Assembly (NCBI GenBank): GCA_023053545.1
Contig: JAKZAN010000005.1
Span: forward strand, 10,168,001 to 10,232,000
From: Lepidurus packardi
Taxonomy: Eukaryota; Arthropoda; Branchiopoda; Notostraca; Triopsidae
Direction of reading: 5' to 3'
Length of the DNA: 64,000 nt
The translations under genes and the position numbers were made by a program. Positions 48,060 through 56,703 of this stretch are shown one piece after another. Numbering within the stretch: position 1 is the first letter of the stretch; every line of letters starts with the position of its first letter. Below the pieces are notes generated by a model. The model searched no databases. It saw nothing but the letters and a program-made list of their open reading frames with translations, and was not told the DNA's origin.

Positions 48060-48398
48060 TTTTCGAGCTGGGAAAGCGTTTTCAGGGCTTTTCTCCATAA
48101 GGAATAATGCTGTATCAAGGGGGTCCCCTTCAAAAATCGTCAAAAATTGAAAGCCTCGCCTCTTTCCCTCTTGCCAACTCCCCTGCTTGGTTTCCTATCC
48201 CCGATTTTCGAGCTCGTGATGCCGAAGCTTCACAATATCGAATTTGGGTATAGGAACTTTGTCGTGAAGGCATAAGGTACAGAGAAAGGAAGCCATTTAT
48301 TATTTCGTTTATTCGACGAAATAAATTGCCTCGACCAGGATTCGAACCGACTACCTCTTGATCACGAGGCTTGCGTCTTATCCACTCGGTCATTCGCT
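48060..48398 (-). mobile_element. tRNA-derived SINE-like unit
   Basis: On the minus strand, a tRNA-like head at about 48396-48327 carries an A box (TGACCGAGTGG) and a perfect B box (GGTTCGAATCC), the internal Pol III promoter. The acceptor arms and T stem do not pair well and the anticodon loop has an extra base, so it is not a working tRNA. An unrelated body follows toward 48060, with CGATATTGTGAAGC and ATCACGAGCTCG words. The exact 3' end and target duplication were not found. Confidence 0.55.
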
Positions 48399-48653
48399 TG
48401 TTTTAACAGAGTGTTGAAACTCCTAGAAATACATACCAAGCTGGTGTATACAGGTAGTGTAATCCATTTTTGTTCGTTCTATAAAAATATGATGGTTCGC
48501 CAAAACCATACCTTGTGTTCTTTAAAGAAAGTTGTTGTGTTCTTTCTTAAGTTTGCGTTATTGTGTTGTATTTCTTTCTATATGCTACAAAATGTAATCA
48601 AAGAATCATTACTTACTTTTTGTTTACGAGTCAAAATAAGAAGAAGAAGAACA
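48399..48653 (+). repeat. LTR-like sequence in front of an inverted gag fragment
   Basis: A 255-bp stretch starting TGTTTTAACA and ending AGAAGAACA lies directly before a Bel/Pao-type primer-binding site at 48654, the place of a 5' LTR. It contains a TATAAAA word at about 48480. It shows no similarity by eye to the 220-bp LTRs of the neighbouring element, so it is either an LTR of a related family or host DNA captured by rearrangement. Confidence 0.5.
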
Positions 48654-49159
48654 AATTTGGTGCCGAAACCCGGGAGTGTCGGCCATGGCGACGACTCCAT
48701 TTACATATAGCGTGGATGAAGAGACCGAGGAAGCGTTGAGCCCCGAAGCAGTTAAAGCGTTGAGAACGCATGAAAAGTCTCAACACACTCGTCAGGTGAA
48801 CCGTATTCGTGGTGCAATTAGGCTCCGCGATCGACGGACAATCTTGAAAGGCTTACGAGCCCGATTGACAGAGCACTTCGAGAACGGCCTCGCTTTGAAC
48901 GAAAATTATCAAAGCACATCAGGCCAGAATCAAGATGGATGGGCGCAGAAGTTCCGCGAAGAGCACATGGCTTGCAAAAGGGAACTAGATGAACACCTGG
49001 CTGCAAGAGTATCCTCAATCGCGTCATGCTCAAGTATGAATTCTCTGGAAAGCCTCGAGGACCAAGATGCCCCGCAGCTACAGAGGAATACATTGGCGAA
49101 AGAGCAAACCGTGGCAGCCGAAATGGCAAGTCAACAGTCCCGGGTTTCGGCACCAAATT
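48654..49159 (+). mobile_element. Inverted copy of the Bel/Pao leader and gag start
   Basis: Plus-strand PBS (TTGGTGCCGAAACCCGGG) followed by gag residues 1 to about 153, identical at protein level to the start of the minus-strand element next door. It breaks at CAGTCCCG and switches to a reverse-complement PBS (CCCGGGTTTCGGCACC) that adjoins the 3' LTR. The fragment is truncated and cannot make a full Gag. Confidence 0.85.
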
Positions 49160-49379
49160 TGTAACGAAATGAAGGAACAGCGTTGTGGTCTTGTGCAGGA
49201 AAAACGTTGCACGTGTATTGCTCACAGGATGGTTACAACCATACCAGACTTTGACAATTGCTTGACTGGCGCTCAGGTACACCAGAACTCCCTTCGCGAG
49301 CACGTGCAGCCGGGGGCGATCTAGGGCCCGTCGCACAACCATACTTCTTCTTTCGTAGTCTCCTGTTCCATCCGGAACA
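49160..49379 (-). repeat. 3' LTR of the Bel/Pao element
   Basis: 220-bp repeat matching the 5' LTR except for two substitutions near 49165-49168. Preceded on the minus strand by the G-rich polypurine tract and unusually followed by a second primer-binding site. Confidence 0.92.
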
Positions 49380-49407
49380 CCCCCGCCCCCGTTACTGGAC
49401 CCAGTAA

Positions 49408-52400
49408 CTATTCCTGGATGGCCGCTTCCAACAGGCATAACTTCGCTGCTGGGCGCACGGCTTCGCCGTTCCTCGTACGCACCAGTGCCGTACGAGTGAG
49501 ACCGTCCTGCCCAGGAAAAATCCGTACAATTCTGCCTAGGAGCCAGTGGTTTCGAGGGGCGTTGACATCCACTACTAGCACGATGTCGTTGGGTTGCAGG
49601 TTTCGCCTAGGTACCAGCCACTTTCTTCGTTCAATTAGGGATGGCACATATTCCCTTAACCACCTCTTCCAAAACTCGTTGATGAGGGCTTGAGATGCCC
49701 TCCATCTCTTTTGCATGCTGACTTCGCCGAACTCGGGGACGTCTAACGGGATGCTGGTGTTGGCACGGCCGAGCAAAAAATGGTTCGGTGTCAGAGGCTC
49801 TGGCTCGTGTGGGTCAACACTCACATGGGTTAGTGGTCTCCCATTCAGTAATGCTTCGACCCCTGCCATTGCGGTGACCAGGACTTCATCCGTTAGGGCT
49901 AGGCCGTTGAGGATTTTCTTCAGGGCACTCTTTGCTGAACGCACCAGTCGTTCCCATACGCCGCCGAAATGGGGGGCCGCCGGTGGTGAGAAATGCCACT
50001 CGATGAGGTCCTCTGCCAGTGCCGAAGCGATCTTGCCTTCGTTCCAATTCTTAACGGCCTCCCGCAGCTCCCGCTCTCCTGCAACCAGATTTGTGCCATT
50101 GTCGGAATACACGACTTTCGGCCTTCCACGCCGATCGCAGAAGCGTTGAAAAGCCATTAGGAATGATTCTGCGTCGAGGGAATGGGCGACTTCGATGTGC
50201 ACGGCCCGAGTCACAAGACACGTAAAGAGACATCCGTATCTCTTCACGGACCTCCGGAATACCGTAACATTCCAAGGGCCGAAATAGTCCACTCCCGTGT
50301 TGGTGAACGGAGGGGCGTGCGCCTGCAGCCGGTGTTGAGGGAGCGGGGCCATGAGCGGGATTGCCGGTTGTGCGGTGTCTTTTCGGCAGCGGGGACACTT
50401 AGTAACATAATTACGCACCGCTTGTCGGCCCCTCAGGATCCAATACTGCTGGTGCAGCTCGTGAAGTGTCCTGTCACTGGAGGCATGGTATAGCCTCTCG
50501 TGCGCTCCTCCAATGATCAAGCGGGTAATTTCGACATCTGGCGAGAGAATAATGGGGTTCTTCATGGCGGTATCCACCGCTGCATTCTCTATGCGCCCAC
50601 GACTTCGTAAAATACCGCCGTCGTCCAGGTACGGGTTAAGCTTGGCCAAACGTGAATTGGGCGCGATGGGTTCGGCTTTCTTGAGCTGTTTAATTTCTTT
50701 AGCAAATACAGCGTGTTGCCCCATCTTTACGCACGCTGTTAAGGCCTTTGTCAGCTCCACCGCCGTCAATCTCGCTAATTTTCCACCTCCTGGTGCACGG
50801 GGTGCGTGGTGAGGATTGGGGTCTCCATTTCCGTTGGCACTGTGGGAAGTCTTCAACCTATCGTAGAATCGCAAGATGAGCGCGATGATGCGCAGGGCTG
50901 CCGTCAGTGATGACCTCCCCTTTAGGAACTGGCCCACAGCACATTCTTCCTCGCTCACAGTTATGGCGCCAATCCATGACTCGGCGACCATTTCCGCGTC
51001 ATCTTCGGGTTCTGCGACCACCTTCCTGGGCGGCCAGTTTTCTTCCGCCTCGCTCAGAAATGTGGGCCCGTGGAACCAGTTTTCCCTATCCCACACGGCG
51101 GCGGTGACACCCCGGCTACACTGGTCGGCTGGGTTGACCTTACCCGGAACATGGCGCCACTGCTGCGCCCTTGTTGTTTCGAGTATCTCTCCGACGCGAT
51201 TCCCGACAAACGCGTGGAAACGCCTCTTCCGGCTGCATATCCACTGCAGGGTAGTTTGCGAGTCCGTCCAAAAGATCGCTTCGTGAATCGATATTCCTAG
51301 GCTTTGGCAGATGGTCTTAGCCAAGCGGACGCCGATGACTGCTCCAGACAGTTCGAGCCGGGGTATGGTCAGGTGTTTTATGGGCGAAACTCGAGACTTA
51401 CTCATGGTGAACTTCCTTTGCCATCCGTTACCCATCTGAAGGCGCAGGTAGGCAACTGCTCCATATCCCTGCTCCGACGCGTCGGTAAAGACGTGGAGCT
51501 GAGCAGGTACTTGCTGGGGGTCGGTCTGTATGCACCGCGGGATCTTCAGGCCTTCGATAGATGACAGGCTTAGACACCATTCCTGCCATGTCGTCAGGAG
51601 CTCAGGTGGTGGTTCTTCATTCCACTCAGTGCCGTGGCGCCACAGAGTTTGAAGGAGGATCTTGGCAAAGAGGACGACGGGCGCGAGGAACCCCAGGGGG
51701 TCGTATATTTTAGCGATCTCGCTCAAGATTTCCCGCTTCAGCCTCGCCTCGGCCCCGATCTCCGGTCGGAACAAGAACACGTCTTCTTGGCTATTCCACC
51801 AGAGTCCCAATATCCGTTCGGTCGGTAGAGGGTCGCGCGCTAGATCCACCGTGCCATCCAACCATTCTGACTTTGGGATCTTTTCCATGACTGATCGCGA
51901 CGTTGAGATCCATTTAGTAAGGCGGAATCCCCCTCTAGCGAGAAGCTCAGTCATTTCCAAGGAGAATCTTTCCGCTTCTTCGACAGTTGCACAGGAATCA
52001 AGGAAATTGTCCACGTATACGTTCGTGAACACCCTTTCCGCGGCTTCTGGATGTTCCTGCCGATGGTCTTTGGCCGTACGTTGTAGAGCATTGATGCAGG
52101 TCGTTGGCGAAGAAACGGCACCAAAGACATGAACCATCATCTGGTACGTCGCAGGTGCTTCGGTCGACCCGTGTGACCTCCACAGGAAACGGAGCGCAGA
52201 CTGGTCAGATTCGCGGACCCGTACCTGATGGTACATTCTCTCTACATCGGCGGCAACTGCGACCTGCTGCAATCTGAACTTGAGTAAAATGTCGACTAGA
52301 TTGGTCGACAGGTCCGGACCCTTTAGCAAGGCGTCGTTCAGGCTTGTCCCTTGATGGCGCGCCGACGCGTCAAAAACCATGCGGACCTTTCCGGGCTTGT

Positions 52401-55209
52401 GCGGACTCACGACTGCATGGTGCGGTAAATACCATACTTTGCCCATCTCTGCGTTCCGTGGCTCCTCCACAACCCTCGCAAAACCGTACTTCACATATTC
52501 GCCTATGATCTCTTCGTATCTTTCGGCCAGCCCCGGATCTTTTGCAAGACGGCGCTCCAATTGTAAGAAGCGGTGCAAGGCATGACCGTAGTTGTTGGGC
52601 AGGTTGGGCTTGTCCTGCTTCCACAGCAGCCCTGTTTCGTAGCGGTTGCCGACTTTGCGAGTCGTCTCTTCGAGAAGGCGTACCGCTCGCTGATCGTCGG
52701 CCGACTGTGGCGCTGGCGCGGTGATTCCTAGCAGGTCGGTGTCCCACAAGGTCTTCACCAAATCGTTCGGCTCTTCGAGCACCTCGTACGCGCTTATCGT
52801 CATGGCCGAATTTTGGATCGAGCTCGCCCCTTGAATCTGGGCGGGGCCGAACAGGGTCCAACCGAAAGGAGTTAACACAGCTGCCGGCATCGAGGCTCCT
52901 TTCGCGGGCTTCACAATTGCCAATTGTTCATGAGCGTAGATCGTCGCATCCGTGCCCAAAAGGAGAGTAATGGACTCCGGGACATCTGACGGAAGCGGTA
53001 AATCCTTAAGGTGGTCATACTGCTCAGCCAACTTCTTTAGGTTGAGTCGTCTGTCGGCTCCGGTTAGGCGCGGTACCACCAAGGTCCTTTCCATCTGGGA
53101 TGTAAACGTTCCGTCGACGGACGAGATAGTGTAGTTTACTGCCTTGCTGTGAATGACCGGGTCTTGTCCGTGAAATGTGCGAGGACGAATCCGAATGTTC
53201 GGGCCTTTCAGTCGTAGCTTACGGGCAACGTCGCTTCGAATGAGTGACCGGTCGCTTCCCGGATCCAACAGGGCGTGCGTGTAGAGCGTACGAGTTCCGT
53301 TACGTATGCATACTGGAACAACGGGCAGCAACGATGACATCGTAGTAACGTGGTGTTGAGTCGCGTTCACGCTGGGCTCGCCCGCCCGTTCTTGAGCAGA
53401 GACATGTGTCTTGTTTGTGGATCCGTGTAGTAACTGATGATGCTTCCGTTCACATCCCTCCACGTCGCATTTCGTTTTTCGGCGGCATTCTCTGCTTCGA
53501 TGGTTCCGTCCCAAACAAGAAAAACAGAGTCCGCTGTCCTTTACCAGGGATAAACGCTTGTCGGGGCTTAGGGCTTTAAAGGTATTGCAGGTTTTCAGTA
53601 GGTGACCAGGTTCCGTGCACGCTTGGCACCCTTGCTCTATCTCTTCTTGCCGGACATTGTGCACGCGTGGTTGCAGGGCGTTGATCTGACGCGATTTTTG
53701 CCCGCTGCTGGCTGGTTTCACGGCTTGCTCGGTAACACGCACCACCTTTCTGCTCATTACGAGCTCTTCAAGGAAGATGTCGAAATGGACCAGATTCAGG
53801 ATTTCCGGTTGGGCCTTCCATACCCGCTTGCCCCATTTGTCTCGGAAACGCTCCGGAAGCTTATCCACAAGCTGCGAGAGAGTACCACCAGAGTCCAACT
53901 CACTCGTGAAGTTGTACTCCACCAACGTCGAAACAGTCTCGTGTACTTCGCCGGCGAACCTTCTCAAACCCGCGTTGTCTTCCTTTCGCATTGGCTCAAT
54001 GGCTAATAACGCGTCGGTGTAGGCACGCGCAACCAAAAACGGATGCCCATATTTACGATGCAATTCCTCTAGTGCTCTCCGATAGAGGGCGGGGCGGCAC
54101 AGCGTACCAGCGATGGATTTTCGTACTTCATCCGTCAGTAGCTCTTTCAGGTAGGTCAATTTGATTGCGTCCGACCAGCGCATGGAATCAATCATCGCGC
54201 GAAAGGAGGATATAAACATGGGCCAATTCTTTGGGTCCCCGTCGAACTTCGTTATGTCCAACTTCGGTGCGCGGCATGTGACCTGGGAATCTCCAACACG
54301 CTGCTCGTCCTCTTCGTAGATCCAGCGGTCGTCATCGGTAGTGGCTGTGACCCTGCATCGACGTGGAATTGCTGCATTTGCGTTGCTAGGACCGGGATGT
54401 TGGGCCGTAGGGCGAGTGACGTAAGGCCTAGCTAACGGCTGCGTTCGCCTCAGTGAGTCTTCCACTTTCACCCTCGCTTCTAACGCTCGTCTTTCGTCCC
54501 TCTCTCGCTGAAGCAACGACACCAGGCATTCCTGACCCTCTTCCAAACGCTCCACCATCGTCCCCAGCACGCGTTGCTCTTCTAGCTGGGCTTTCAGCTT
54601 CTCGATTTGCGCGTCTCTACGTAATAAATAAACGCTTAAGCCCTCCAGGTCTACATCCTCACGTTGCGCGTCACTCGGTGGGATTTCGTAGCTCTGCTGG
54701 TAAACTTCCACGGTTTCAGCTGCACCACGATCCAGCGCGGACTCGATACCTCGGGACTGTTGACTTGCCATTTCGGCTGCCACGGTTTGCTCTTTCGCCA
54801 ATGTATTCCTCTGTAGCTGCGGGGCATCTTGGTCCTCGAGGCTTTCCAGAGAATTCATACTTGAGCATGACGCGATTGAGGATACTCTTGCAGCCAGGTG
54901 TTCATCTAGTTCCCTTTTGCAAGCCATGTGCTCTTCGCGGAACTTCTGCGCCCATCCATCTTGATTCTGGCCTGATGTGCTTTGATAATTTTCGTTCAAA
55001 GCGAGGCCGTTCTCGAAGTGCTCTGTCAATCGGGCTCGTAAGCCTTTCAAGATTGTCCGTCGATCGCGGAGCCTAATTGCACCACGAATACGGTTCACCT
55101 GACGAGTGTGTTGAGACTTTTCATGCGTTCTCAACGCTTTAACTGCTTCGGGGCTCAACGCTTCCTCGGTCTCTTCATCCACGCTATATGTAAATGGAGT
55201 CGTCGCCAT
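49408..55209 (-). CDS. Bel/Pao gag-pol polyprotein
   Basis: 1933 codons from the ATG just after the leader. Upstream in-frame codons reach into the LTR but lie before the PBS, so I place the start at MATTPF. Gag with a coiled coil covers about 1-520. Zinc knuckles (CQACTEPGHLLKTC, CFSCLGRNHRSREC, CDVEGCERKHH) lie at about 528-592. The aspartic protease motif ALLDPGSDRS is near 647. Reverse transcriptase shows VRMVFDASA and YVDNFLDS (about 1065). RNase H shows VFTDASEQGYG (about 1240). The integrase zinc finger (H-x-H, CPRCRK) and core (VDYFGPW, YSDNGTNL, FGGVWERLV) follow at about 1545-1800. The second catalytic Asp of the usual YxDD box reads Asn here. No stop or frameshift occurs. Confidence 0.93.
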   Translation of the reverse strand: MATTPFTYSVDEETEEALSPEAVKALRTHEKSQHTRQVNRIRGAIRLRDRRTILKGLRARLTEHFENGLALNENYQSTSGQNQDGWAQKFREEHMACKRELDEHLAARVSSIASCSSMNSLESLEDQDAPQLQRNTLAKEQTVAAEMASQQSRGIESALDRGAAETVEVYQQSYEIPPSDAQREDVDLEGLSVYLLRRDAQIEKLKAQLEEQRVLGTMVERLEEGQECLVSLLQRERDERRALEARVKVEDSLRRTQPLARPYVTRPTAQHPGPSNANAAIPRRCRVTATTDDDRWIYEEDEQRVGDSQVTCRAPKLDITKFDGDPKNWPMFISSFRAMIDSMRWSDAIKLTYLKELLTDEVRKSIAGTLCRPALYRRALEELHRKYGHPFLVARAYTDALLAIEPMRKEDNAGLRRFAGEVHETVSTLVEYNFTSELDSGGTLSQLVDKLPERFRDKWGKRVWKAQPEILNLVHFDIFLEELVMSRKVVRVTEQAVKPASSGQKSRQINALQPRVHNVRQEEIEQGCQACTEPGHLLKTCNTFKALSPDKRLSLVKDSGLCFSCLGRNHRSRECRRKTKCDVEGCERKHHQLLHGSTNKTHVSAQERAGEPSVNATQHHVTTMSSLLPVVPVCIRNGTRTLYTHALLDPGSDRSLIRSDVARKLRLKGPNIRIRPRTFHGQDPVIHSKAVNYTISSVDGTFTSQMERTLVVPRLTGADRRLNLKKLAEQYDHLKDLPLPSDVPESITLLLGTDATIYAHEQLAIVKPAKGASMPAAVLTPFGWTLFGPAQIQGASSIQNSAMTISAYEVLEEPNDLVKTLWDTDLLGITAPAPQSADDQRAVRLLEETTRKVGNRYETGLLWKQDKPNLPNNYGHALHRFLQLERRLAKDPGLAERYEEIIGEYVKYGFARVVEEPRNAEMGKVWYLPHHAVVSPHKPGKVRMVFDASARHQGTSLNDALLKGPDLSTNLVDILLKFRLQQVAVAADVERMYHQVRVRESDQSALRFLWRSHGSTEAPATYQMMVHVFGAVSSPTTCINALQRTAKDHRQEHPEAAERVFTNVYVDNFLDSCATVEEAERFSLEMTELLARGGFRLTKWISTSRSVMEKIPKSEWLDGTVDLARDPLPTERILGLWWNSQEDVFLFRPEIGAEARLKREILSEIAKIYDPLGFLAPVVLFAKILLQTLWRHGTEWNEEPPPELLTTWQEWCLSLSSIEGLKIPRCIQTDPQQVPAQLHVFTDASEQGYGAVAYLRLQMGNGWQRKFTMSKSRVSPIKHLTIPRLELSGAVIGVRLAKTICQSLGISIHEAIFWTDSQTTLQWICSRKRRFHAFVGNRVGEILETTRAQQWRHVPGKVNPADQCSRGVTAAVWDRENWFHGPTFLSEAEENWPPRKVVAEPEDDAEMVAESWIGAITVSEEECAVGQFLKGRSSLTAALRIIALILRFYDRLKTSHSANGNGDPNPHHAPRAPGGGKLARLTAVELTKALTACVKMGQHAVFAKEIKQLKKAEPIAPNSRLAKLNPYLDDGGILRSRGRIENAAVDTAMKNPIILSPDVEITRLIIGGAHERLYHASSDRTLHELHQQYWILRGRQAVRNYVTKCPRCRKDTAQPAIPLMAPLPQHRLQAHAPPFTNTGVDYFGPWNVTVFRRSVKRYGCLFTCLVTRAVHIEVAHSLDAESFLMAFQRFCDRRGRPKVVYSDNGTNLVAGERELREAVKNWNEGKIASALAEDLIEWHFSPPAAPHFGGVWERLVRSAKSALKKILNGLALTDEVLVTAMAGVEALLNGRPLTHVSVDPHEPEPLTPNHFLLGRANTSIPLDVPEFGEVSMQKRWRASQALINEFWKRWLREYVPSLIERRKWLVPRRNLQPNDIVLVVDVNAPRNHWLLGRIVRIFPGQDGLTRTALVRTRNGEAVRPAAKLCLLEAAIQE

Positions 55210-55240
55210 GGCCGACACTCCCGGGTTTCGGCACCAAATT

Positions 55241-55460
55241 TGTAATGGAATGAAGGAACAGCGTTGTGGTCTTGTGCAGGAAAAACGTTGCACGTGTATT
55301 GCTCACAGGATGGTTACAACCATACCAGACTTTGACAATTGCTTGACTGGCGCTCAGGTACACCAGAACTCCCTTCGCGAGCACGTGCAGCCGGGGGCGA
55401 TCTAGGGCCCGTCGCACAACCATACTTCTTCTTTCGTAGTCTCCTGTTCCATCCGGAACA
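55241..55460 (-). repeat. 5' LTR of the Bel/Pao element
   Basis: 220-bp long terminal repeat, near-identical to 49160-49379. It opens with the short inverted repeat TGTTCC GGAT GGAACA. The primer-binding site follows directly on the minus strand. Confidence 0.92.
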
Positions 55461-55586
55461 GTCATGTTTTCGTTTCAAATTATTTGTATTAAAAACTCAA
55501 ACGTACAATACACAACAATGCAACCAATGGTCACTCTGAACTGCAAACTTAATTGCCAGTTACGTCCAAATACATGCGTCTTGAAG

Positions 55587-55666
55587 CAGTGTTGTTCATC
55601 CCCCCCAGGCCCAAGAGGAGTTACTCCTCACGACCCCCCCCCCCCCCCCCCCCAGGAGCAGCACTG
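55587..55666. mobile_element. 80-bp hAT-like miniature element (G-tract family, copy 2)
   Basis: The ends CAGTGTTGTTC and CAGTGCTGCTC face each other as an imperfect inverted repeat. Flanks TCTTGAAG (55579-55586) and CCTTGAAG (55667-55674) are an 8-bp duplication with one change. Inside are the palindrome GAGGAGTTACTCCTC and a run of about 20 C. It is an internally shortened relative of 22580-22734. Confidence 0.72.
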
Positions 55667-55674
55667 CCTTGAAG

Positions 55675-56703
55675 CCGAAAGAAATAAGACGTGATTTTCA
55701 CATATGTGCAATAATACATGAATTTCACTTGTTAATTGGGAATTTCATTTTGGGATGAGCCCAGTAAGAAGTATTGGGTCAATCCATCTTGCTCAACGAA
55801 GCCCAATGTACAGGTCACTTGGTCAACAACAGTATTGATTTCCTTGGCGATTCTTTCGCCTCTGATTCGGACGGTGGCCATGATCTCAGCGGAGGTTATT
55901 TTTATGGTAGAAATAGCAATTAGTAAGATAAAACCTATGCTCAAAGTCTCAGAAAAATGTCTCCAATTTTATGACACCTTAGAATCTTCATAAACCTTCA
56001 AAATCGACAAAAACTCAAGCCTATGAAGTTTAGAGTTTCTCGATTTTTGGATGTTTCAAACTACGGTAACAATACTGTAAAGTAATTTATAATAGGATAC
56101 TTCGCAGAAGTTTCATACAAGTCGCCTAAATCAAACAAATCTGCTCGATGCAAAAACAACACGCTTTTTTATTTCTGCGAATGTTTAAAACTACGAGTAT
56201 ATGGTACGCCTCTTTAAATTAACGGCTGCTATGAATCGCCCAGCTTATTGAATTTTCTCAACTGGAAGAAAATGAAACGTGAGAAAAAAACAAGATAATT
56301 GAAGTTATAATTCAAAAGTTTAGCAATGCCGGAATTCAATGCGCAGTGAAAAGTAAAAATGGATGATTTAATTTAAAACAGTTGGTGACAATCTACGATA
56401 AAAAAAGTCTTCAACATTGGTCGGGTTCACAGTATAAAGGTTTACACTTTTATACATGTGTAAACCTTCCTACTGTGGTCGGATAAGTCAATTTAAGTGA
56501 TACAAATGCTAACTTGATTCTCCTTAGGGCCACGAAAAGGCATAGCGCTAGTATCGACAAGTATCGAACATTTTCCACTAGATGTCCCTTGTTCGCTCGT
56601 TTATGGCAAGGTCTAAAAACGGTTCACAATTTAATCAGACCAAGGAAGATTCAGGTTGCCGTTGGCCAACGCTTGGCCTGCACTTACACACAACAACAGA
56701 AAA
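55675..56703. other. Spacer with one possible short coding exon
   Basis: On the minus strand, 55886-55732 reads from a good ATG (MATVRIRGERIAKE) for about 50 codons to TAA, with codon use that looks coding. Upstream in-frame sequence resembles a signal peptide but lacks its own ATG. It may be a terminal exon or chance. The rest is AT-rich with the POLDIP3 leader near the end. Confidence 0.3.

Larger units (their letters stand above)
49160..55460 (-). mobile_element. Full-length Bel/Pao LTR retrotransposon
   Basis: A 6301-bp element on the minus strand. The 5' LTR is 55460-55241 and the 3' LTR 49379-49160, both 220 bp, starting TGTTCCGGATGGAACAG and ending TTACA. I see only two differences between them, both near the outer 3' end. 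The PBS follows the 5' LTR, and a purine tract GGGGGCGGGGG precedes the 3' LTR. One uninterrupted gag-pol frame lies between. The flanks carry no 5-bp target duplication: the right flank is GTCAT, while the left flank is a second PBS and an inverted gag piece. Insertion looks recent. Confidence 0.93.

Noticed and set aside
48327-48396. Functional minus-strand tRNA gene
   Set aside because: A and B boxes are good, but the acceptor and T stems do not pair and the anticodon loop is irregular, so it is called SINE-like.
54453-55076. 207-codon plus-strand frame opposite the gag region
   Set aside because: Antisense shadow of the intact gag-pol frame; the same frame recurs in the inverted gag copy because the DNA is duplicated.
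48399-55460. A single 5-bp target duplication around the whole Bel/Pao composite
   Set aside because: The bases left of 48399 (TCGCT or CGCTT) do not match GTCAT right of 55460, so no common insertion site can be claimed.
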